Below, in pieces: positions 1-10,884 of a DNA stretch of 64,000 nucleotides (positions are counted from its first letter, which is position 1; each line of letters begins with the position of its first letter). The notes below the pieces were generated by a model. It ran no database searches. It saw only the letters and a list, made by a program, of their open reading frames with translations, and had not been told where the DNA came from. Source of the DNA: Dastarcus helophoroides (lineage: Eukaryota; Arthropoda; Insecta; Coleoptera; Bothrideridae); the NCBI GenBank assembly GCA_028583605.1, contig CM053327.1, positions 3,348,001-3,412,000 of the forward strand. Reading direction: 5' to 3'. The position numbers and the translations under genes were made by a program.

Positions 1-2110
1 ACATATTATCCGTAAACAAACATTCGGTCACTTCTACTGCTTTAAATTTTTTGTATCCAACTTGCAACTTATTGCGTTCTACATCGTGCTTCTCTTGTTA
101 CTTCATCCATTATTATAATGAACAATGTTGGAATTAAAACTCATCCTTGTCTTAAACCATTATTTACTACAAATTCCTCTGACTGCATATTATTGGTTCT
201 TATATAATTTTTATTTTCTTTATATACACTTTTCACGGCTCTTATTAAATGCTTACTTACTCCTCTCTTCTCCAGAATTTTCCACATAATTTGCCTTGGT
301 ACTCTATCAAAAGCCTTTTCTAAATCCACAAAAAAGACATGCATATTTATCTATTGGTAGCCATTGCTCTTTCTATTATTTGCTTGATTGTAAATATGTG
401 ACCCTGGGTGCTTCTGCCTTTTCTAAAACCACTTTGTGATTCTTCCATCCGTTTTTCTGTCGCCGTTTTTAACCTTTTCTTTATTAGTCGTTCGTAGATT
501 TTTGTCACCACACTCAGCAGGGTAATTTCTCCATAATTTATACATAGCCTTTTATCACCCTTCTTTAATATTGGTGCAATATGCCCATCTTCCAGTCCTC
601 TGGCACATTTCCTTCTATCCATGCTTTTCTGAATATTTCTGTTATCATTATTGTCCCTTGTTCCCCCATACCTTTTAACATTTCCGGTGTAGTGTTGTCG
701 TTCCCAGCCGATTTTCCTTTCTTTGTATCTCGTATAACCCCTGCAACCTCTTCTACACCGATCTCTTCTTCATGTACAACCATTCTTCTTTCTAACTCGT
801 AACTTTCTTGTATACTGTATTCATCCGCGCTTAATATGTTCTGAAAATATTCTTTCCATGTTTTCATTATTTCCTTATTTTCATACATAATATTTCCATT
901 TTTATTTTTAATTTGTTTCATTGTTGTTCCTTTTCCTTTTGTTAGTGTTTTAATTATTTTGTAAAAAAATTTTGATTAGCTTTCTTATCATCTCCCATTT
1001 TCTGTTCAAATTTCTCCCATGATTTTTTCTGAGCTTCCTTTACCAATTCTTTCACCTTTCTTCTTTGTTGTTTGTATTCTTTATAAGCATTTTCTTATTT
1101 TTTTCCTCAGATATTTCTGCCACTTAACCTTTTTAATTTGAATATTTTCTTTTATTTGCCTATTCCACCAGTTTGTTTGCTTTTTTTCCTTATCTATGGC
1201 TGTTGTTCCACATACTTCCTTTGCCGATTTTGTAATAATTTCTCTAAATCGCTGCCATATTTGTTTCACATTCTTATTTCTCCACATGTGTTTTGTTTTT
1301 AATACTTTGCTTTCCATTCTTTCTTGATATCTTTTTCTTATCTCGTCATTATTTAGCCTACAATTTTAAATTTTTTCTTTTTTGTTACTGCTTGTTTTCA
1401 GTTGTTTTTTAGGAGTTGTTTGTCCTTTTATACGCACTTTTGCAACCAACAGATAATGATCGCTGCCTATTTCTGCACCCCTTTGCACCCTCACATTTAG
1501 AATTTTCTGTTTGTATTCTTTTTTTACCGGTACATAGTCGATTACCAATTTCTCATTTCTGCTACTGACTTCCCTTGTGTACATATGTATTATTTTATGC
1601 TCGTAAAAGGTGTTCGTAATTATAAGCTCGTTTTTTAAACAAAAGATTATTAGTCTTTCTCCATTACTATTTCTAACTGCTTCTCCAAAGTTTCCCAACA
1701 CATTCTGTTTCATGTTTCCTATACCCTACTCTACTGTTTAAATCTCCTACTATTATAAATCTGTTATTTATATCATCTGTTATTCTTGTTAATTGTTCCC
1801 AAAATTCCTCTTTCTTTTCTACTGTCTCATCTTCCTTCGTTCGGTTCAGCTACTATAACTGTTAGGTCTTTCTTCGTTCCAATCTCTATTTTTAGAAACA
1901 GTATTCTTTCTGAGATATTATGCCATTCTTTTAAATTTTGTTTCCATTTTTTATTTGTTACGCATCCTACTCCTCTCTTAGCTCTTATTCCGGGTTTTAC
2001 GCCACTTTCTTTTAATAGATGTCCGCTAAATTCTTCTTTTTCAACTCCTTTCTTTTTTGTTTCACATAGGGCCATTAAGTCTAAGTCAGCTTGCTCAAAT
2101 TCTTGCATTA
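1..2110 (-). pseudogene. RTE-type LINE ORF2 remnant (endonuclease-RT)
   Basis: This is a decayed non-LTR retrotransposon polyprotein read on the minus strand, 5' end at right. An APE-type endonuclease is recognisable at about 2108-1366 (ALCETKKKG, RGVGCVTNKKW and ISERILFLKIEIGTKKDLTV blocks). A spacer with a WWNRQIKE motif lies at 1317-1081. Reverse transcriptase blocks follow at 921-565, 622-347 and 344-141, including ILKKGDK, SGFRKGRSTQGHIFTI, FFVDLEKAFD (motif A) and NNGLRQG (motif B). Frames shift near 585 and 345, and a TGA follows GLRQG. The catalytic YADD box reads FTDN at about 5-20. The 3' end lies outside the window. The EN and RT resemble the RTE/BovB (craniofacial-development-protein-2-like) group. 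The assignment to that clade is from memory of the family, but the EN-RT identity is firm. Confidence 0.85.
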
Positions 2111-2419
2111 AGTCTGTTTCTTTTCCTACACATGTCCTACGTTATCTTTTACATTCCTTAGTCTGTGCTTGTTTTTCTTTATCCTTAATTTTTGTTGAAA
2201 GCTCTCTACTTCTATAATACACAAATGTTCCTTTAAGTTTATTATTTGTCTGGTTTTTGATATCCACTAGCTTATCCTTGATGTAATCTTCAACCAATTC
2301 TATTTGTTTTTCTGTTTCCTTTCCTGTTGTTTTATGTCCACTGATTACTATGTTATTTTTCCTCTTCTTTCTCTCTGTTTGTTCTATTTTATTTTCTATC
2401 CATTCTAGAATCTCTATTC
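2111..2419 (-). pseudogene. LINE ORF1 fragment, 3' part
   Basis: On the minus strand directly upstream of the endonuclease lies an ORF1-like segment. It starts with a charged stretch (EWIENKIEQTERKKRKNN) and continues into IVISGHKTTGKETEKQI, which resembles the RRM-like nucleic-acid-binding region of L1-type ORF1 proteins. It ends in a lysine-rich tail. The reading frame is open over 2142-2419. Its missing N-terminal part lies immediately to the right in the opposite orientation, so the two pieces flank an inversion junction at about 2419-2428. Confidence 0.6.
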
Positions 2420-2429
2420 TTAAAGTCAA

Positions 2430-2597
2430 AGTAAAAATGGATAAGATTCTTAAACTAATGTCTAGAATTAAAGCGAATATCAAGGAATTTATGAACGAAG
2501 TAAGGGAATATCAAGAAATATTGAAAATAATAGAAGAAGATAAAAAGAGGTTAAAAGAACAAGTGAAGGAATTAACATCAAGAGTAGAGAAATTTCA
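2430..2597 (+). pseudogene. LINE ORF1 N-terminal coiled coil, inverted
   Basis: From an ATG near 2436 the plus strand encodes MDKILKLMSRIKANI, then a heptad-like run rich in E, K, I and L ending in VKELTSRVEK. This reads as the N-terminal coiled coil of the same ORF1 whose C-terminal part lies on the minus strand to the left. The head-to-head arrangement is the signature of a 5' inversion made by twin priming during target-primed reverse transcription. The coding similarity ends at about 2597, where T/A-rich filler begins. Confidence 0.6.
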
Positions 2598-3670
2598 TTG
2601 TTTTATTTTTAAAAATTCTACCATTTCTTACAGATTGTTTTTTCCGGAAATTTCGGCTTTTCTTTAAATTTTGATTATCTGAAACTTGAATTGTTTATGA
2701 AGATATTTTTTTCGTAAAATTTCATCGATTTTTTGATAGAATTATTTAGCTGCAAATTTTTGTAATGACTTTTTAGAAATTTTGTAAAAAGACAAAGGTT
2801 TCAAGAAAATTTTTCCTGGAATAATTTTTAACTGAAAACAACTTGAAAATTTCGACGTTTATCTTAATATGGGACATTTTCTGACTTAAGGTGGGGCATA
2901 TCAGGGCACATGTCTGCTTCTGATTCAAGAGATCAAGGGAATTTTCTAGAAATTATATTTTTCCCAAAATTTATCCTTTTTCCCAACTTTCGACAAAATT
3001 TGACTTTGAAAAATTGCGAACTGCCCAACGTTAGTTTTCGGTGACCTACGCAAATACCTGCAGCTAATGATAGGTAAAAGAAAATGTTTTATAATAAAAT
3101 GGGAGGGTTAATTTGGTCCCCAAGAAATCAATTTTTGGTTAAAATATCTTGTGAAGTATCTTTTGAGAGAGCTACCCCAAAAGAGCCTTAAATATTTTTT
3201 AAAATTATTTTCCGGTTCAATGGTCCTACAGATGCAGCTCAAAATGTGTAAAAAATGACCGCTCATCCCTGATCAAATAGGTTTTTAGAGACAAGATTTA
3301 GATTTTAATAGGGTTAGTACATATTGGGTCATATAATAACGGAAAACTGCAATTTATCGTCATAGTTGTTAAGAAAAAAATTATTTTATGGAAAAATAGG
3401 CACTTGCGTTCCAAGGCTTTTTGACCCATATGGTCTTATTTTTTTTAATAGGAAAGTTGATGTAACCGAAGAATAGAATGCAGATCAAATTTGTCTTTTT
3501 CATTTTATTTTGATGAATACTTTCGAAGTTAGCACAGGTTTATTAAATTGCACGAAACACAGTAATTGGAGTTGGAGTCGAACATTTTAGCATTTAAGTC
3601 ATCGGTTTATTGTAAATGTATTTACCTGAGACACGAGTTCCATAAATACTACGAGTGATTATAGAAAAAG
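2598..3670. other. AT-rich intergenic, no gene seen
   Basis: A/T-rich filler with short poly-A and poly-T runs. Around 2886-2925 and 3100-3260 it is slightly less biased, but no domain, long ORF or repeat partner was recognised. Confidence 0.5.
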
Positions 3671-4858
3671 TATACAGGGTGATTCAGTCATAATGGCATT
3701 AATTTTAAGGCAAGATAGAGAAAAATGAGTGTAATACGAATACGTGATTAAAATTTTTTTCAAGTATAATTACGCTAAAAAAAATATTTTAAAATCATTA
3801 TTTAAATCTCTTTTAGCTGTCACTGACCCCAAAGCTCCAAAGCCCAGATAAAAAAGCAGAAGAAGAATTTACGCACTGTTGGGACTCAGCCAAAACAAAT
3901 AAACAAAACATGGCTAGGTTATGTCTAAATGAAAATACGAAAAACACTAAATGATCTTGGCGGCACGATAAATGCAGAAAAGTCGTTGGGTGATTAGCTT
4001 TTTCATTTGAAAATCGGGTAACAACGAATTGCAAAAGAAAATTACGCAAAAATAAAAAAAAAGGTTAAATCGCGAGTTGGATGTAAACGTTGATATCAAT
4101 GCTGCAAGTAATGAATTTAATTCAGTTTTACGGGTGCGAGTGTTAAAAATGTTTAATACTTGCGAGTTATTTCCCGACTTTTTATTTTTTGTGACCCACT
4201 GGGATACGATGAAAATTTTTGAAACCATGTGTAATTTACCGACAAATCATCACCCTTTTCATTCGCCCGACAGGTCCAAAATAGTTCGGAAAAGAGGCGC
4301 TCGAGTATTAATGTAAGTATAGTGTACCTATTCTGACTGTGAGCTACCGCTGACATATTTTTTATAAACAACAACTTAACTGCTAACCAACCGTAATGTG
4401 CTTCAAAATTAAATAAACTAATGCGGCGTATCGTTATTTATTTTGCAGAATTAATATTTTAGTTTGAATCGTTTGTGTTATTTTTTGAATTTGTGTTTTA
4501 CTTTTCATCAGACCTATTGATTAATGAAACAAAAAAATGTAAGAAGTTTTAAGTATATGAAAATACAAATACTTATTCGGCAAAATATCTAATAGAGATT
4601 TGTCGCTCATTAATTAGCGATGCTTCGCCCTCGCCAGTACGACTCATCATTGCATCTGGCGAGTTGATGATAACGTGATCAGCATATGTTGCCGTAAAGC
4701 ATTTAATGTGATCAGTAGCGCCGGGCTTTTGGTGGTCAATGGGTTGATTTGGATCTATTTTAAAAAGTCGATAATTTTTTTTTCAATTATCTGTCTTTAT
4801 TAAGCCTTCTGAACACGTAGTTAAAATTAATGTCATTATGACTGAATCACCCTGTATA
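3671..4858. mobile_element. TA-flanked TIR element, non-autonomous
   Basis: A 38-bp terminal inverted repeat beginning TATACAGGGTGATTCAGTCA at 3671-3708 returns as its reverse complement at 4821-4858, with one mismatch (GGCATT against GACATT). The TA-bounded TACAGGGTG ends are typical of Tc1/mariner-superfamily elements. The roughly 1.1-kb interior shows no transposase. ORFs of 70-93 codons on both strands (for example 4077-4316 on plus) have no recognisable motif. The segment at 4600-4750 is markedly GC-richer than the surroundings and may be captured DNA. The near-identical TIRs suggest a younger insertion than the filler around it. Confidence 0.8.
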
Positions 4859-5224
4859 TTTAAAAAATGACATTTTTTTTTTAATTTTTAAATTAAAATA
4901 CAAGATTCAGATTTCAAATTAATACATATAAAAATGATTTAATTTGTTCTATTGACTGTTTACTGTAGTTATTGGTACGAAATCCTAATTGTGCAGGCCT
5001 GGCTAGTTCTTGACGGATTTTGTCATAGCACCGAGTTACAAATTGGCAATTTGGATACTAAAAAATTCCAATTATTTGTGAACGCAAACTGATTTTCGGT
5101 ATTTTACTGAAACAATTTGTCGAGTCTCAGCTACAAGTAATACTTCTACTATGGATATTTAATACCTTTTATGATCCTTTACAAGGAATTTTATGAAAAC
5201 ATATTTCCTAGTAAAATATAATAT
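4859..5224. other. AT-rich spacer, nothing recognised
   Basis: About 365 bp of moderately AT-rich sequence with no ORF, repeat or motif that I could identify. Confidence 0.4.
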
Positions 5225-5565
5225 GTACTGCCGCATCTAAGGGAAGTCGGCAAATCCCCCCATAATCCGGATTTGTGTGTTAGAGCTGATGTTCCTGATC
5301 TATCTAGTGGTAAACGCTCGGCTGTCCATAAAGATGATCTGCAAGTTTCCTAGACTAATAAAGTCTCCCTTCTACAGTCTGGTCTTCGTCCCGTGGCTAA
5401 AGCGATTTCTGTGATGGTAAATTTTTAGCGATAAAGGGTGTTTTGTAACTCGAATATCGCCTTTTCCTCGTCCTAAGCCCGGATTAACTCCGGACCATCT
5501 TGTCCGTTTTATGTCTGAACGGTTATGCGCTTCTCGCTTTTGTGCGCACTTGTTGTCCAAATTGC
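5225..5565. other. GC-richer island of unknown origin
   Basis: This stretch has clearly higher GC than its flanks and open frames on both strands (for example 5372-5560 on minus, 62 codons, basic and arginine-rich). None matches a family I recognise, and stops interrupt every longer frame. It could be a decayed coding remnant of a mobile element or single-copy host DNA. Confidence 0.35.
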
Positions 5566-5684
5566 TTTAATAATGACGTCGCTGAAGAAAAAATGATTCG
5601 TTTAAAAAGGTTGAATTACACATTTTGCTGCATTTTCGCTATTTTTGTAAAGCTCTTGGCTTTACTAGAGATTCTGGTGGAATA

Positions 5685-5985
5685 AAAGTATATTGTGTAT
5701 GTAGTAGTAAAAACGTCATATTTCACGGACGGCTACGATGTAAATTGTGGTCAAGGCTAATAAACATCGAAGTCCAGGAATGTGCTTTTACTATAGGGTA
5801 CACATACAATTTTTTTTGAAGTCACAATCAATAATGCTTAAATTAAGGAATTTTTATAAATTCATGATATTTTTCATTCTAATTTATTTTCCTACAAAAT
5901 CGTTTTCCACCATTTGTTTTTTGTTAACCAGTACAGAAAAATTAACTACTTTCTCTGCCTAGAACGGAAAAAAATTCTCGGATTG
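5685..5985. repeat. Hairpin-containing dispersed repeat, copy 1
   Basis: About 300 bp, homologous in direct orientation to 14636-14975. The core is a nested hairpin. Outer arms AGTAGTAAAA and TTTTACTATA bracket inner arms CGATGT and ACATCG. The loop AAATTGTGGTCAAGGCTAAT is shared by both copies apart from transitions. Homology continues through an ATCAATAATGCTTAAATTAA block to about 5985. No coding potential is seen. Confidence 0.6.
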
Positions 5986-6879
5986 TTTGGTGATGATTCA
6001 TTAGCAAATACTAAATGAAGGTGGGGACTGAAATTGGCCCGGAAAAGTAGAAATTTTCGACCGATTTCAAAAAAAATATTTTATTAGTTCTAAGAAAGCT
6101 CTTTCTAGAAAGACATAAAACCTGAAACATCGAATATTTTTGTTCTTAATTAGAATTTGGACATTTTTTGTTAATTTTCTGGCACTTAAGTGAACATATT
6201 CATTCCTTAAAAGATAAACGAAAAAAGTTGAAGATCTATAAAAAGGAGATTTTCAAAATATTCAGTCACTCGAAAATTTGATATTTTCTCAAAACCTAAT
6301 CAGTTATTTTTTATTTTTTTAGGGGCAACTACCTCTTTTTATTACACCATATAAAAGTTCAAATATTTCTGATTAATTTGGTGCTTAACATGTAGAGGGT
6401 TGGTGGAGTATATTTTGGATAAAAAATTTATGAAAATGTATAATGAATTCGGTTTCCAACATTTTCCCTCCCAGTCCTCCACATGTTGCAAACCAAATTA
6501 ATCAGAAAGACTTATGCTTGCATAAATGTATTAAAAAAAGAATTGCCATTTAAAAAACCATACTCATCCCGTTTACCGCCTCCACTGGTTAAAACTTTAA
6601 AAATTAAACTTTACCAAAATTCGTGCCCCGAAAAAGCAAAATTGACCTGTCCATACAAATTTTCTAAAATTTGCCGGTTTCTGATATGACTTTTGCAACA
6701 AATGTATAATCATATTGAGAAAAAATAATGCTTTTTTTCAAAAATATTTTCTCAAAAAAAATAGTAAAAATGGAATCATTTTGAGACTTGCGCCATTAAT
6801 TGCAGAATAATTCAAAAAAAAATTTTGTAAATAAAAATAATTAATTATAAATAGCTAACTTTCAACTTGATTTCTTTAA
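5986..6879. other. AT-rich spacer with a foldback
   Basis: Mostly featureless A/T-rich DNA. The only structure recognised is the inverted repeat at 6366-6508, listed separately. A 68-codon plus ORF at 6483-6689 begins within the right arm of that repeat and shows no domain. Confidence 0.4.
6366..6508. repeat. 33-bp inverted repeat (foldback)
   Basis: The arm at 6366-6398 (TTTCTGATTAATTTGG... ending ACATGTAGAGG) is the near-perfect reverse complement of 6476-6508 (CCTCCACATGTTG...). About 77 bp of loop separates them. It could be a small MITE-like foldback. No flanking target duplication was established. Confidence 0.65.
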
Positions 6880-7700
6880 AAAAAAATTGAAAAAGTTTTA
6901 TGGAATTTGATATCGAATATTTTTTTTGTATTTTTTTTTCCTTAAAAGCCGCTTTAATAATAAAATAAATGAAATAAATATCTTGCATAATGAGTTTTTG
7001 AAAAAGTTATAAGTGTTTGAAAAACAAAAGCACTATTTTTTTCAATTGGTAACTTTTTTTGGTTGGGTAAAAAAAATTGAAAAGATGTACACAAACATGT
7101 TTAGTAGGGTAGTATAACGCGTAATAATGTCAAAGGCGTCGAAAGCAGTAGAGCTCAAAAGTGTTTAATTTAATGTGGAATGTCCCATATGTATTTACAG
7201 AAAAATATTTTTTGGAAATTACTATTTTTTTTATCAAAACTCCACTTTTTTCAAATATATCATTCTTTCTCACCAAATTCAACCATAAGATATCTTGACC
7301 ATTTCAAATTTTTGAAATATTTTCAGATTTTTGGGGTATATTTTAAATTTAAATTTCTAAACATTTCGACCTTTTCCCCAAATTGGATTTTTTCTAATAA
7401 TTCGTGTTTTTCTCAATTACAACTTTATATTCATAATTTTACTTTTTTCCCTCAAAGTTAAAGTTATCCCTGCAGATTTTAAATCTTTTTTCTAAATTTC
7501 GTTCTTTTTCTCGAAATTTTTCAAAAAATCGTTCCTTTTTCGTAATCAATTTTTCTTAATGTTAGGCTTTTTCTGAAACTTTTGTTTTATTCTCAAAATT
7601 TTGACAATTGTCTCAAAATGCAATGTCTTGTATTTTTTGGAATTTTCATGGGAGTCTTTCTTTTTTCTTTTTAAAAAATATCATGGATTTAAAAAATTAA
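6880..7700. repeat. T-polar filler block
   Basis: Low-complexity DNA whose plus strand is T-rich, with recurrent words such as CAAAATTTCGAC and TTTTCTAAATTTCG. The strand polarity flips to A-rich just after 7700. Small ORFs here (for example 7180-7461) are rich in F, L, I and S because of base composition, and they are not credible genes. Confidence 0.6.
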
Positions 7701-8119
7701 AAGTTTGTAAAAAAATGAAAGTTCTGCAAAATAGTTGAAATGTAAAAATTAAACTATATTAATCAAAATTTTACTAAGGTAACCTTGAAAAGATTAATTT
7801 TAAGAAAGGTGAAATTTCGAAAAATATCGAAAATTTTTTTTAAAAGTTCTGCTTTTAAACAAATACATTTTCAAAATAAGTATGCGAATTTTGCAAGTAA
7901 GAAAGTTTTAAAAAAATGTCGAAAGTTTCAAGGCTGAGTTTTCAGAAAGGAGATGGAAATTGAAAATTAATACCAAAAAACCAAATTTCCAAAAAAGTAG
8001 AAATTTAAAAATTTTCATAATATCGAACTGTTGAGAAAAAAACTGTCCAAATTAAAATAAAAATTTGAAATTAAAAAATATGAGTCTAAATTTTGAAACA
8101 AAATGGACATTTGAATAAA

Positions 8120-8420
8120 TTTAGGTGGAACGAACTCCTCCTTGGTTATCTTCAAAAATTGAAATACAATTTTCTTTTTTTTTAAAACATCGACTTTTTT
8201 AAAATTTTATAAACTAAAAATTTTAGATTTCTTTAAAAACCTGACAATTTTGAAAATCAGGAAATTAAAAAAAATTGAAATGTGAAAGGTTGGAATTTAT
8301 CCGAATATTAAAATACAAAACTGGTCCCCTGAAACCCAGAAAAATTAAAAAAACGCAAAAAGGTCGCTCTAACGCGTTTCGACAGCCAAGCTCTCTAAAG
8401 ATGATAGCTTGAACTTAAAA
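8120..8420 (-). repeat. Repeat family A, copy 1 (ribozyme-like)
   Basis: Blocks GGAACGAACTCCTCCTTGG (8125-8145) and GCTCTAACGCGTTTCG (8366-8381) match family members at 9120-9260, 19955-20050 and 24745-24885. In this copy the two blocks are separated by an additional stretch of filler. The second block carries a hammerhead-like core when read on the minus strand, but it is degraded here (the CTGAAGA equivalent reads CTTTAGA). Family identity is from shared sequence only, and no coding region is attached. Confidence 0.6.
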
Positions 8421-9119
8421 GTTTGCAAAAATTATGAAATTTTGGAAAAACCGAAATTTTGAAAAAGTGAACATCTTAAAAAATTCCAAATTTCCCAAAA
8501 AAATGAAAAATATTTAGAAATATTCGAAATATTTTAACATGAAATCAAAATCTCAAAGAAGGTCGAATTGTTTCCAAAAAGATCGAGAGTTTTTAAAACT
8601 TATAACATGTTTAAAAAAGTCAAAATGTTAGAGAAAGTGGACGTTTTGAAAAAAGTCCAAACTTGCCTAAAATTACCAAAATTTCCATCGAAATTCAAAA
8701 TCTTGAACAATAAAGTTAAAATTTTAAATAGTCAAAATTTTTTCAAACAACTTAAAAGTTTTCAAAAATAATGACATTTTGAAAAAAAGCGAAATTTTCA
8801 AAAAAGGTTTAAAATTTTGAAAGAGTTGAAATTTTTGAAACGTCGAAATTTAAAGGGCCGAAATTAGCGAAAAAAGTTAGAATTTTGAAAAAAATCGACA
8901 GTTTTAGAAAAGGTAGAAATTTTCAAAAAAAGTTTAAACTTCTAAGACATCGAAATCGTCAAGTAAAAATTCCAAAACAATCGTAATTTTAAGTTAAAAA
9001 GCAAATTTTTGATAAAAAATCAAACTATACGTAAAGAAGTCAAGATTTTCAAAAAAAATCAAAATTTTTAGAAAGCTACTATATTCAAGAAATTTGAAAA
9101 TTGATAAAGGATGGCGAAA

Positions 9120-9260
9120 TCGTTTTTCTTGGTTATCTTTAAAAATTTAAATACAAACATTGTCCCCTAAGACCAAAAAAGATTAAAAAACACAACAAAT
9201 GTTGCTCTAACGCGTTTCGCTAGCCAAGCTATCATCTTCAGCTGTACAGTATCTCTCTCA
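9120..9260 (-). repeat. Repeat family A, copy 2 (ribozyme-like)
   Basis: This is the best-preserved family A copy. It holds the conserved blocks TTGGTTATCTTTAAAAATT, GTCCCCTAAGACCAAAAAAG and GCTCTAACGCGTTTCGC, then TAGCCAAGCTATCATCTTCAG. Read on the minus strand the end gives CTGAAGA, then a GATAGC/GCTAGC hairpin, then GAAA and ACGCGT, which is the order of hammerhead ribozyme core elements. Confidence 0.65.
9204..9241 (-). ncRNA. Hammerhead-like core in repeat family A
   Basis: On the minus strand CTGAAGA is followed by T, a short hairpin (GATAGC, loop TTG, GCTAGC), GAAA, then the palindrome ACGCGT and T. These match C3-A9, stem II, G12-A15.1 and a self-complementary stem III of a hammerhead. 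A stem I could not be closed convincingly in this copy, and there is one extra base between the core and stem II. It is therefore a candidate relic and not a demonstrated ribozyme. Confidence 0.4.
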
Positions 9261-10639
9261 GTTTGTTTTGTTATACAAAAGATTCAAAAAACTGAATATT
9301 TAAAAATAGGCAAAATTTTCAAATATTTCCAAATTTTCAAAAGAAGTCAATATTCTTAAAGCGGTCTTTTAGAAAAGTCCAGATTTTAGAGTCAAAATCA
9401 AAAAAAAATATATCAAAATTTTGATAAAATTGACATTTTCGAAAAGTTTGAAAATCATGAATTATGCAATTCCAAAATTTTCAAAGTAATTGTAAAATTC
9501 TGGAGAATGTTAAATAAAATTTTTAATAAAATCCAAATTACTGAAAAAAGGCAAAATTATCAGTTAAGTCAAGATTTAAAATGATCGAAATTTTGATGGA
9601 AGTTAAAATTTTCGAAAGAGTTGAAATTTTACAGAATTAACATTTTAAAGCAGAAATTAAGCCGAATGTTCAAAAAATTTTAATTTTGAAAAAATATCAA
9701 AAGTTAAAGTCGCAGTTTTAAAACATAAAAGTCCACATTTCGGAAAGAAGTCGCATTTTTCAAAAAGGCAAAAATGAAATAAGAAAAACAAAAATTAAAA
9801 ATATTGCGAAATAGTCGAACATTATTTAAAAATCGCCTTTTAAAAAATTATCCGGATTTAAAATAAATTAAAATATTGGAGAAATTTCAAAATTCTGAAA
9901 ATTAGTTAATTTAACAATTAATCGAAGTAAAACAAAATTTTCTATAAGTTATAACTTAAAAAAAAGTAATTTTAAGAAAGGTGAAATTTCGAAAAAAGTC
10001 GAAAACTTGAAAAGGTCCAATATCTTTTAAAATGTCCTACTTTAAAACAATTAAATTTTTATAAAAAGTATGAGAATTTTCCAGAACGAAGACCTAAAAA
10101 AAATTACACAATTTTCAAAAATTAGACTTTCAACAAAACCAAAACACTGAAAAGTCGAAATTCTTCCTAAAATATCGAAATTTTCCAGAAAGTAAACATA
10201 TCGTAAAAAAGTTAGAAACTTAAAAATTTGCAGATATATCGAACTTTTGAGAAAAAAAAACTAAAGTCCTAAAAAAGTCCAAATTTGAATGAGAAGTTAA
10301 AATTTAAAAAAAAATTAAATTTTAAAATAAAATGGAAATTTGGAGAAAATCCAATCTTTCAGAAAACTCAACTCTATTAAACATTTTCATTGTCAAGTTT
10401 TCAAAGAAATCTGAAATTTTCAAGAAGGGTCTGAATTTTAAAAAATTATAAGCTTAAAAACATTGAAATTTTGGATAAACTTAAGATTTTGAAAAGCCAA
10501 TCATTTAAGAAAGACGATAATTTTAAAAAATATGTCGAGATGTAAAAAGAACTTTAAAAATTCCCGTGAAATTGTCAACGAAAATTAAAATAAATTATAA
10601 GAACGTTGAAAATAATGAACGAAAGCCAAAATTATCACA

Positions 10640-10880
10640 AATGTCAACATTTTCAAAAAGAAAAATTTTTTTAAGGAAGCCTGATTCTGGAATGGAAATT
10701 GTCATGGAAAATTAAAATGTTTTAAAAATGTCGACATTTTCAAAAAAAGTCGAAATTTTCAGAAGTCAACATTTTCAAAAGTAGAACATTTTTTAAAGAA
10801 GCCTAATTTTGGAATGAAAATTTTCATGGAAAATTACAATTTTTAAAGAATGTCAAAATTTTCAAAAAAGTCGAAATTTT
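10640..10880. repeat. ~121-bp tandem duplication in filler
   Basis: GGAAGCCTGATTCTGGAATG (from about 10675) recurs as AGAAGCCTAATTTTGGAATG (from about 10796). Matching CATGGAAAATTA blocks follow in each unit. The spacing is about 121 bp, which shows that at least this part of the filler arose by tandem duplication. Confidence 0.6.
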
Positions 10881-10884
10881 GAAA

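Larger units (their letters stand above)
7701..10640. repeat. A-polar filler block with embedded repeats
   Basis: Low-complexity sequence in which the plus strand is A-rich, made of short variants of GTCGAAATTTTC and AAAAAGTC words. It reads as the reverse-complement flavour of the preceding T-polar block. Embedded at 8120-8420 and 9120-9260 are two copies of a distinct dispersed repeat, annotated separately. No gene is seen. Confidence 0.6.

Noticed and set aside
1786..2217. 143-codon plus ORF
   Set aside because: Antisense to the LINE endonuclease. Its F/S/L-rich composition comes from A-rich coding DNA read backwards.
5238..5255. 18-base match, from memory, to a conserved 28S rRNA stretch (TAAGGGAAGTCGGCAAAT)
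   Set aside because: Flanking bases on both sides do not continue the rRNA, so an rRNA gene or insertion site is not supported.
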